Positions 57,865-64,000 of a stretch of DNA of 64,000 nucleotides are shown piece by piece. A model generated the notes under the pieces. The model saw only the letters and a list, made by a program, of their open reading frames with translations, ran no database searches and was not told the origin of the DNA. Each line of letters begins with the position of its first letter. Positions within the stretch are counted from its first letter, which is position 1. The DNA comes from Streptomyces sp. CB09001 (GTDB lineage: Bacteria; Actinomycetota; Actinomycetes; Streptomycetales; Streptomycetaceae), in assembly GCF_003369795.1 (NCBI RefSeq), contig NZ_CP026730.1, forward strand, positions 6,377,001 to 6,441,000. The letters run 5' to 3'. The position numbers were made by a program, and so were the translations under genes.

Positions 57865-59604
57865 ATGACCCGTACCAGAACCGCGATGCTCGCCGCCCTC
57901 ACCCTGGTCGCCGGCGCCTCCGGCACGGCACTGGCCGCCCACTCCGCGAGCGCCGGAGCCGCGGCCGCCGCCTGCACCGTCGACTACCAGGTGCAGAACG
58001 ACTGGGGAAGCGGATTCACCGCTGCCGTGACCGTCACCAACAACGGTGCCGCCACGTCCAACTGGTCGCTGGGATGGACCTACGCAGGCAGTCAGAAGGT
58101 CACCAACAGCTGGAACGCGAAGGTCACTCAGAGCGGTGCCGCCGTCACCGCGGCCAACGAGTCCTACAACGGCACCCTGTCCACGGGCGGTTCGGCGAGC
58201 TTCGGCTTCCAGGGCACCTACAGCGGCAGCAACGCGATCCCGGCCACCTTCACCCTCAACGGCGTGACCTGCAACGTCGACGGCGGGACCGACCCCACCG
58301 ACCCGCCCACCGATCCGACCGACCCGCCGACCGACCCCACCGGCCCGGGCGACCGGGTGGACAACCCCTATGACGGCGCCCAGGTCTACGTGAACCCCGA
58401 GTGGTCCGCCCACGCCGCCGCCGAACCGGGCGGGGACCGCATCGCCGACGAGCCGACCGGTGTGTGGCTCGACCGGATCGCGGCCATCGAGGGCGCCAAC
58501 GGCGGCATGGGCCTGCGCGACCACCTGGACGCGGCGCTGGAGCAGAAGGGCTCCGGCGAGATGGTCGTCCAGCTGGTCATCTACAACCTGCCGGGACGCG
58601 ACTGCTCCGCCCTCGCCTCCAACGGCGAGCTGGGCCCCACCGAGATCGACCGGTACAAGACCGAGTACATCGACCCGATCGCCGAGATCCTCTCCGACTC
58701 GAAGTACGCGGGCCTCCGGATCGTCACCACGGTCGAGATCGACTCGCTGCCCAACCTGATCACCAACGTCTCCGGGCGGCCGACCGTCACGGAGAACTGC
58801 GACGTGATGAAGGCCAACGGCAACTACCAGAAGGGCGTCGGCTACGCCCTGAACAAGCTCGCCGACGCCGGCAACGTCTACAACTACGTCGACGCCGGCC
58901 ACCACGGCTGGCTCGGCTGGGACAGCAACTTCGGCCCCTCGGCCGAGATCTTCAAGACCGCCGCCACCACCGAGGGGGCGACCCTCGACGACGTGCACGG
59001 CTTCATCGTCAACACCGCCAACTACAGCGCCCTGAAGGAGGAGAACTTCAAGATCACGGACTCGGTGAACGGGACCTCCGTGCGCCAGTCCGACTGGGTC
59101 GACTGGAACCAGTACACCGACGAGCTGTCCTACGCCCAGGCCATGCGGGACAAGCTGGTCTCGCTCGGTTTCGACCAGAACCTCGGCATGCTGATCGACA
59201 CCTCCCGCAACGGCTGGGGCGGCGCCGACCGGCCCACCGGACCGGGCGCGACGACCGACGTGAACACCTACGTGGACGGCGGGCGCTACGACCGCCGCAT
59301 CCACCCCGGCAACTGGTGCAACCAGTCCGAAGCCGGCCTCGGCGAGCGCCCGCAGGCCAGCCCCGCCGCCGGGATCGACGCGTACGTGTGGATGAAGCCC
59401 CCGGGCGAGTCCGACGGCTCCAGCAAGCTGATCGAGAACCCGGACGGCAAGGGCTTCGACCGGATGTGCGACCCCACCTACACGGGCAACGAGCGCAACG
59501 GCAACAGCATGTCGGGCGCCCTGCCCGACGCCCCGATCTCCGGGGCCTGGTTCTCCGCGCAGTTCCAGGAGCTCATGAAGAACGCCTACCCGCCCCTGTC
59601 GTGA
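57865..59604 (+). CDS. Secreted GH6 cellobiohydrolase with CBM2
   Basis: 579 residues. Signal peptide (MTRTRTAMLAALTLVAGASG to SASAGAAAA), N-terminal CBM2 (CTVDYQVQNDWGSGFTAAV to LNGVTCNV), a linker of repeated TDPTDPP units, and a GH6 catalytic module. D246 in NLPGRDCSA is the expected catalytic acid; SNGELGPTEIDRYKTEYID and the TANYSA/WVDWNQ loops are those of exo-acting GH6 enzymes, which have closed tunnels. It attacks cellulose from the non-reducing end and so complements GH48. The ATG follows GAAGGA. It ends at a strong intrinsic terminator. Confidence 0.95.
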   Translation: MTRTRTAMLAALTLVAGASGTALAAHSASAGAAAAACTVDYQVQNDWGSGFTAAVTVTNNGAATSNWSLGWTYAGSQKVTNSWNAKVTQSGAAVTAANESYNGTLSTGGSASFGFQGTYSGSNAIPATFTLNGVTCNVDGGTDPTDPPTDPTDPPTDPTGPGDRVDNPYDGAQVYVNPEWSAHAAAEPGGDRIADEPTGVWLDRIAAIEGANGGMGLRDHLDAALEQKGSGEMVVQLVIYNLPGRDCSALASNGELGPTEIDRYKTEYIDPIAEILSDSKYAGLRIVTTVEIDSLPNLITNVSGRPTVTENCDVMKANGNYQKGVGYALNKLADAGNVYNYVDAGHHGWLGWDSNFGPSAEIFKTAATTEGATLDDVHGFIVNTANYSALKEENFKITDSVNGTSVRQSDWVDWNQYTDELSYAQAMRDKLVSLGFDQNLGMLIDTSRNGWGGADRPTGPGATTDVNTYVDGGRYDRRIHPGNWCNQSEAGLGERPQASPAAGIDAYVWMKPPGESDGSSKLIENPDGKGFDRMCDPTYTGNERNGNSMSGALPDAPISGAWFSAQFQELMKNAYPPLS

Positions 59605-59633
59605 GCGGATTCCCGCACGCGTGACGCGGGTGA

Positions 59634-59685
59634 GCCGTCGGGGTCCGGTCCTTGCGGGCCGGGCCCCGGCGGCCTCCTCTTTTTT
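59634..59685 (+). terminator. Intrinsic terminator with T-run after GH6
   Basis: Arms of 18 bases (59634-59651 and 59656-59673), a four-base TTGC loop and three mismatched or wobble positions, followed by CTCCTC and six T residues (59680-59685). One of few terminators here with a real T-run. Confidence 0.9.
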
Positions 59686-59693
59686 GCGGGAGC

Positions 59694-59709
59694 GGCAACA
59701 TCGGTTGCC
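59694..59709. promoter_or_regulatory. Palindrome upstream of the His-rich methyltransferase
   Basis: GGCAAC-ATCG-GTTGCC, six-base perfect arms, 54 bp before the ATG at 59764. A possible operator; nothing links it to a regulator. Confidence 0.35.
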
Positions 59710-59763
59710 CCGGCCCGGCGAGTCGTCGCACCCTGGCGATACGCGAACGGGAGGCTGACCGGC

Positions 59764-60702
59764 ATGGCGCACGACCACCAGCACGACACACACGGCCCCG
59801 CCCACCAGCAGGGACAGGGACACGAGCACGGGAACGGGAACGGGCACACGCACGACCACGCCGACATCGACTGGTCCGAGATGGCCCCGCACCTGGAGGC
59901 GCAGGCCGAGCTGTACACACCGCTGTACCGGCAGGCCCTGTCCTGGCTGGCAGGGCAGGTCACGGAGCCCGGTCTGATCGTCGACGTCGGCAGCGGACCC
60001 GGCGTCGTCTCGTCCCTGTTCGCCGACACCTTCCCCGACGCCCGCGTGGTCGCCGCGGACGGCGCCGGACCGCTCCTGGACCGGGCCCGCGCCCGCGCCG
60101 AGCGGCTCGGGTTCGGCGACCGCTTCGGCACCCTCGCCGGGGACCTGCCCGGCGCACTGGCCGAGCTGGACTACCCCGCCGACCTGATGTGGGCCAGCCA
60201 GAGCCTGCACCACCTCCCCGACCAGCGCGCCGCCCTCGCCGCTCTCGGCGGGCACCTCGCGCCCGGGGGCACCCTGGCGATCCTGGAGGGCGGACTGCCC
60301 GCCCGGTTCCTGCCCCGTGACATCGGGACCGGGCGCCCCGGGCTCCAGGCCAGGATCCGCGCCGTGGAGGAGGACGCGTTCGCCGAGATGCGCGCGGACC
60401 TGCCGGACTCCGTGGCCGAGGCCGAGGACTGGCCCGCGATGCTGACGGCCGCCGGACTGAAGCACACCGGCACCCGCAGCTTCCTGCTCGACCTGCCCGC
60501 GCCCCTCTCCGACGCGGCCCGCGACTACGTCACCACGTCACTGTCCCGGCTGCGCGAGCGGATCGGCGAGCGCCTCGACGCCGAGGACCGCACCACCCTG
60601 GACCGGCTGCTCGACCCCGCCGACGAGGCGGGCGTGCACCGCCGCCAGGACCTGTTCGTACTCGTGGCGCACACCGTCTACACGGCGGTACGGCCGGTCT
60701 GA
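59764..60702 (+). CDS. Class I methyltransferase with His-rich N-terminus
   Basis: 312 residues. The first 34 residues hold ten histidines (H3, 5, 7, 10, 14, 20, 22, 28, 30, 32) between Gly, Asp and Gln, like the metal-binding loops of nickel chaperones and ZIP transporters. The rest is a methyltransferase: LIVDVGSGPGVVSSLFAD (motif I), ARVVAADGAGPLLDRARARA, ADLMWASQSLHHLPDQRAAL and LAPGGTLAILEGG. No cysteine pair is present. It may be a metal-responsive or metal-storing enzyme; the substrate is unknown. It lies between two terminated units and has GGGAGG before the ATG. Confidence 0.88.
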   Translation: MAHDHQHDTHGPAHQQGQGHEHGNGNGHTHDHADIDWSEMAPHLEAQAELYTPLYRQALSWLAGQVTEPGLIVDVGSGPGVVSSLFADTFPDARVVAADGAGPLLDRARARAERLGFGDRFGTLAGDLPGALAELDYPADLMWASQSLHHLPDQRAALAALGGHLAPGGTLAILEGGLPARFLPRDIGTGRPGLQARIRAVEEDAFAEMRADLPDSVAEAEDWPAMLTAAGLKHTGTRSFLLDLPAPLSDAARDYVTTSLSRLRERIGERLDAEDRTTLDRLLDPADEAGVHRRQDLFVLVAHTVYTAVRPV

Positions 60703-60711
60703 GACCGGCCC

Positions 60712-60742
60712 TTGACTTCGAGAGCGCTCCAAGTGATGGACT
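60712..60742 (+). promoter_or_regulatory. MerR-type promoter with operator in the spacer
   Basis: TTGACT (60712-60717) and a weak -10 TGGACT (60737-60742) are 19 bp apart. The spacer holds the 20-base inverted repeat ACTTCGAGAGCGCTCCAAGT (60715-60734) with eight of ten pairs matched. Long spacers with a dyad inside are the hallmark of MerR-activated promoters. Confidence 0.65.
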
Positions 60743-60786
60743 CCCCGCTGTCCGTGAGGGAAGCAGGAACAGACACAGGGGGAGTC

Positions 60787-61488
60787 ATGACCGACACACC
60801 GGTCACGCTGATCACCGGCGGCGGCAGCGGCATCGGAGCCGCCGTCGCCCGGCGGCTGCTCGACGCGGGGCAGCGGGTGGCCGTCACCGGGCGCGGGGAG
60901 GCGAGGCTGCGGGCGTTCAGCGCGGAACTCGGTGACCCCGAGGGCCTGCTGACGATCCGGGGCAGCGCCGCCGAGCACACACAGGTGGCCTCCGCCGTCG
61001 AGGCCACGCTCAAGGAGTTCGGCCGTCTCGACACGGTCGTCGCCAACGCCGGTTTCGCCACCCACGACTCGGTCGCCGAGGGCGACCCCGCGGGCTGGAC
61101 CGAGATGGTGCTGACCAACGTACTGGGCCCGGCCCTGCTGATCAGGGCGTCCATCGACGCGCTCAAGGAGAGCCGCGGACGGATCGTGCTGGTGGGCAGC
61201 GTCGCCGGCTTCGTGAACACGCCGGGCAACATCTACGGCGCCACGAAGTGGGCCGTGACCGGCCTCGCCGAGAACACGCGGCGCGAGGTGACGCAGTGGG
61301 GCGTGGGCGTGACCCTGATCGCGCCCGGCCGGGTGGAGACCCCGTTCTGGGACGGCACCGGCGGCCTGCCGCCCGGCGAGCTGCTCACCGCCGACCAGAT
61401 CGCCGACTCCGTCGTCTGGGCCATGACCCAGCCCGCCGGGGTCGACGTCAACACCGTGGTCGTACGGCCGCTGGGGCAGCCCAACTGA
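60787..61488 (+). CDS. Short-chain dehydrogenase/reductase
   Basis: 233 residues of the classical SDR type. The cofactor motif TGGGSGIG is at 10-17, NAG at about 87-89, and the catalytic S138, Y150 and K154 (YGATK) are intact. It probably oxidises or reduces an alcohol or carbonyl with NAD(P). The upstream MerR-type promoter suggests induction by a toxic or redox-active compound; no merR gene is in the window. It ends at a bidirectional hairpin shared with the aldo-keto reductase gene. Confidence 0.92.
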   Translation: MTDTPVTLITGGGSGIGAAVARRLLDAGQRVAVTGRGEARLRAFSAELGDPEGLLTIRGSAAEHTQVASAVEATLKEFGRLDTVVANAGFATHDSVAEGDPAGWTEMVLTNVLGPALLIRASIDALKESRGRIVLVGSVAGFVNTPGNIYGATKWAVTGLAENTRREVTQWGVGVTLIAPGRVETPFWDGTGGLPPGELLTADQIADSVVWAMTQPAGVDVNTVVVRPLGQPN

Positions 61489-61498
61489 CCCGCACGGG

Positions 61499-61544
61499 AC
61501 ACGGGAGGGGCCCGGCCGCACGCGCGGCCGGGCCCCTCCCGTGT
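61499..61544. terminator. Perfect 21-bp bidirectional terminator
   Basis: Arms of 21 bases (61499-61519 and 61524-61544) are fully complementary, with an ACGC loop. It lies between the convergent SDR (ends 61488) and AKR (ends 61555) genes. Confidence 0.92.
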
Positions 61545-61554
61545 GTGGCACCGC

Positions 61555-62388
61555 TCAGGAGTTGACGTCCGCCGGATCCGAGCCCAGCCGCCGGTCCTCG
61601 TTGAGCGCGCTGATCGCCGCGAGGTCCTCGGTGTCCAGGCTGAAGCCGAACACGTCGAGGTTCTCCTTGATCCGGGACGGCGTCACGGACTTCGGGATCA
61701 CCACGTTGCCCAGCTGGAGGTGCCAGCGCAGCACGACCTGGGCCGGGGTCCGCCCGTGCTTCTGGGCGATCGCGACGATCGCCGGGATGTCCAGGATGCC
61801 CTTGCCGGAGCCGAGCGGGGACCAGGCCTCGGTGGCGATACCCTGCTCCGCGTGCACCTCGCGCGCGGCGTGCTGCTGGAGGTGGGGGTGCAGCTCGATC
61901 TGGTTGACGGCCGGGATCACCGACGTCTCGGCGGTCAGCCGCTCCAGGTGCTCCGGCAGGAAGTTGGACACGCCGACGGCGCGGACCCGGCCGTCGGCCA
62001 GGAGCTTCTCGAACGCCTTGTAGGTGTCGACGTACTTCTCCCTGGCCGGCATGGGCCAGTGGATGAGGTAGAGGTCGAGGTATTCCAGGCCGAGCTTCGC
62101 CATCGAGGTGTCGAAGGCGCGGAGGGTGGAGTCGTACCCCTGGTCGCTGTTCCAGAGCTTGGTGGTGACGAAGAGGTCCTCGCGGGCCAGACCGGAGGCG
62201 GCGATCGCCCGGCCGGTGCCCTCTTCATTGCCGTAGATCGCCGCTGTGTCGATGCTGCGGTACCCGGCCTCCAGGGCCAGGGCGACGGCGGTCTGCGCCT
62301 CGTCGTCCGGCACCTGCCAGACGCCGAAGCCCAGCTGGGGCATCTCGACGCCGTTGTTCAGGATGATCGGGGGGACCTTGCTGCTCAC
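61555..62388 (-). CDS. Aldo-keto reductase
   Basis: 277 residues with the full catalytic set D47, Y52, K77 and H110, and the NADPH-binding IPKSVTPSRIKEN near residue 235. It matches the AKR5/2,5-diketo-D-gluconate reductase-like branch (LNNGVEMPQLGFGVW at the start). It reduces small aldehydes or ketones with NADPH. GTG start, with a weak purine-rich AAGAG upstream. Divergent neighbours are absent: the acyl-CoA synthetase gene lies upstream on the same strand, 83 bp away. Confidence 0.93.
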   Translation of the reverse strand: MSSKVPPIILNNGVEMPQLGFGVWQVPDDEAQTAVALALEAGYRSIDTAAIYGNEEGTGRAIAASGLAREDLFVTTKLWNSDQGYDSTLRAFDTSMAKLGLEYLDLYLIHWPMPAREKYVDTYKAFEKLLADGRVRAVGVSNFLPEHLERLTAETSVIPAVNQIELHPHLQQHAAREVHAEQGIATEAWSPLGSGKGILDIPAIVAIAQKHGRTPAQVVLRWHLQLGNVVIPKSVTPSRIKENLDVFGFSLDTEDLAAISALNEDRRLGSDPADVNS

Positions 62389-62471
62389 GAGCTCTTGATC
62401 CTTCGGTTGTGGTCAGGTGGTACCTACATCGTCAACGATCACGAGCCCGAACGCATTCCTGACCGTGGAAC

Positions 62472-64000
62472 TCACGCTGTGTAAAGGGCCTCGACCTCGG
62501 TGCCGTAGGCGTTCTCGATGGCCTTGCGCTTCAGCTTCAGGGAGGGGGTCAGCAGCCCGTGCTCCTCGGTGAACGGCTGGGCGAGGATGCGGAAGGTGCG
62601 GATCGACTCGGCCTGGGACACCAGCGTGTTGGCCGCGACGACCGCGCGCCGCACCTCCGTCTCCAGGTCGGCGTCGTGCACCAGGTCGGCCGGGGACATC
62701 CGCGGTTTGTTGCGCATCGTCAGCCAGTGCTCGACCGCCTCCTGGTCCAGTGTGATGAGGGCGGCGACGTAGGGGCGGTCGTTGCCGACGACGATGCACT
62801 GGTTGACCAGCGGATGGTCGCGCACCCGCTCCTCGAGGAGTCCCGGGGACACGCTCTTGCCGCCGGAGGTCACCAGGATCTCCTTCTTGCGGCCGGTGAT
62901 GGTGAGGTAGCCGTCCTCGTCCAGGGCACCGAGGTCGCCGGTGGCCAGCCAGCCGTCGTGCACGGTCTCGTCGGTGGCCTTGGGGTTGTTCAGGTAGCCC
63001 TCGAAGACATTGTCGCCGTTGAGCCAGATCTCGCCGTCGTCCGCGATGTGCACCGTGACGCCCGGCACCGGCTGACCCACGGTGCCGTAGCGGGTACGCT
63101 CGGGCGGGTTGGCGGTGGCGGCCGCCGTGGACTCGGTCAGACCGTAGCCCTCGTAGATCTGGACGCCGGCCCCGGCGAAGAACAGCCCGAGGCGCCGGTC
63201 CATCGCCGAGCCGCCCGACATGGCGTTGCGGATGCGTCCGCCCATCGCGGCCCGGACCTTGGCGTAGACGAGCTTGTCGAAGAGCTGGTGCTGCATGCGC
63301 AGGCCCGCCGACGGACCGGGGCCGTCGCCCCAGGCCTTCGCCTCCACCGCCTCCGCGTACCTCACGGCCACGTCGACGGCCTTCTCGAAGGGACCGGCCT
63401 TCCCCTCCTTCTCCGCCTTGCGCCGCGCCGCGTTGAACACCTTCTCGAAGATGTACGGCACGGCCAGGATGAAGGTCGGCCGGAAGGCGGCCAGGTCGGG
63501 CAGGAGGGCCGCGGCGTTGAGCTGCGGCTGGTGGCCGAAGCGGACCCGGCCGCGGATCGCCGCGACCTCCACCATCCGCCCGAAGACGTGCGCGAGCGGC
63601 AGGAAGAGCAGCGTCGCCACCTCGTCGCCCCGTTTGGAGTGGAACACCGGCTCCCAGCGCGCGATGACGGTGTCCGCCTCGTACATGAAGTTGCCGTGGG
63701 TCAGCACGCAGCCCTTGGGGCGGCCGGTGGTGCCCGAGGTGTAGATGACGGTGGCGACCGACTCCGGCGTGACCGCCTTGCGGTGCCGGTGGACCACCTC
63801 GTCGTCGAGGTGCGCGCCCGCGTCGTACAGGTCCTGCACGGCTCCGGAATCCAGCTGCCACAGGCCGCGCAGGTGCGGCAGCCGGTCGATGACGGTGGCT
63901 ATGGTCATCGCGTGGTCCTCGTGCTCCACGACCGCGGCCGTCACCTCGGCGTCGTAGAGCATCCACATGCACTGCTCGGCCGAGGAGGTCGGGTAGATCG
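62472..64000 (-). CDS. Long-chain acyl-CoA synthetase (N-terminus beyond window)
   Basis: About 509 residues are visible; the frame continues past 64000, reading IYPTSSAEQ before the first ATG at 63968, so that ATG is internal. The AMP-binding motif is YTSGTTGRPKGC, with YEGYGLTESTAA, the WLATGDLGALDEDG and ITGRKKEILVTSGGKSVSP motifs that form the acyl-AMP site, and LTPSLKLKRKAIENAYGTEV at the end. It is the AMP-dependent long-chain fatty acid CoA ligase of the FadD15 type (with a longer central insert), activating fatty acids for degradation or lipid synthesis. The stop at 62472 is 83 bp before the AKR gene. Confidence 0.93.
   Translation of the reverse strand, partial: IYPTSSAEQCMWMLYDAEVTAAVVEHEDHAMTIATVIDRLPHLRGLWQLDSGAVQDLYDAGAHLDDEVVHRHRKAVTPESVATVIYTSGTTGRPKGCVLTHGNFMYEADTVIARWEPVFHSKRGDEVATLLFLPLAHVFGRMVEVAAIRGRVRFGHQPQLNAAALLPDLAAFRPTFILAVPYIFEKVFNAARRKAEKEGKAGPFEKAVDVAVRYAEAVEAKAWGDGPGPSAGLRMQHQLFDKLVYAKVRAAMGGRIRNAMSGGSAMDRRLGLFFAGAGVQIYEGYGLTESTAAATANPPERTRYGTVGQPVPGVTVHIADDGEIWLNGDNVFEGYLNNPKATDETVHDGWLATGDLGALDEDGYLTITGRKKEILVTSGGKSVSPGLLEERVRDHPLVNQCIVVGNDRPYVAALITLDQEAVEHWLTMRNKPRMSPADLVHDADLETEVRRAVVAANTLVSQAESIRTFRILAQPFTEEHGLLTPSLKLKRKAIENAYGTEVEALYTA

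Noticed and set aside
57680..57868. Second small frame in the GH6 leader
   Set aside because: GTG start without a ribosome binding site and overlapping the better-supported frame at 57612-57758.

Overview
The window is very GC-rich (third codon positions almost all G or C), has many GTG starts and four-base ATGA/GTGA overlaps, and carries gene sets typical of Streptomyces: a gvpOAFGYZJLSK gas vesicle cluster, a SigK-type sigma factor, a narGHJI respiratory nitrate reductase, DUF574/DUF5753/DUF397-type regulatory genes and secreted cellulases with CBM2 modules. From memory, the order matches the S. coelicolor region around its gas vesicle (SCO6499-6508), sigK (SCO6520), nar1 (SCO6532-6535) and cellulase (about SCO6545-6548) genes; I could not run a comparison. 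It looks like chromosomal Streptomyces DNA. I see no rRNA, tRNA, insertion sequence, integrase, CRISPR array or replication origin.

Layout. 1-394: start of an F420-dependent oxidoreductase (minus strand, cut by the window edge). 578-5300: three translationally coupled genes, NADH dehydrogenase-like flavoprotein, transketolase and a LigD-type polymerase. 5401-10702: the gas vesicle operon with three GvpA-family proteins (A, J, S), GvpF/L, G, K, O and the actinobacterial accessories Y and Z, closed by a perfect hairpin. 10767-22353: mixed housekeeping and stress genes (methyltransferase, PAP2-diacylglycerol kinase fusion, ABC-F ATPase, eRF1/Vms1-like protein, DJ-1/PfpI, DUF2795, UvrA-like ATPase, AraC regulator, VOC protein, SigK). 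22493-34869: secreted anchored protein, a PLP-lysine-less aminotransferase homologue, two metallo-beta-lactamase-fold proteins, DedA, a membrane phosphodiesterase, an APC transporter, and a MoxR ATPase/metallopeptidase-VWA pair. 34957-38123: OsmC and a divergent cassette of a secreted propeller protein, an ECF sigma factor and its probable anti-sigma factor.

38133-44641 is narGHJI on the minus strand. 44795-49140 holds methyltransferases, two helix-turn-helix regulators, a membrane protein and pterin-4a-carbinolamine dehydratase. 49217-59604 is a plant cell wall degradation island: rhamnogalacturonan lyase (PL11), xyloglucanase (GH74), reducing-end cellobiohydrolase (GH48) and non-reducing-end cellobiohydrolase (GH6). 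The divergent GH48-GH6 control region carries a perfect CebR-type box (TGGGAGCGCTCCCA) against a well-formed -10/-35 promoter and a second imperfect box, so both cellulases are probably induced by cellobiose/cellotriose. The window ends with a His-rich methyltransferase, a MerR-type-promoter-controlled SDR, an aldo-keto reductase and the larger part of a long-chain acyl-CoA synthetase.

The best candidates for poorly described biology are the gas vesicle accessory proteins with oppositely charged tails (GvpY, GvpZ, and the long tail of GvpA), the MoxR partner with one intact and one degenerate HExxH domain, the aminotransferase homologue without its catalytic lysine, a 90-bp nested inverted repeat at 11823-11912, and paired ACCCGGCGGGT palindromes upstream of 46762.
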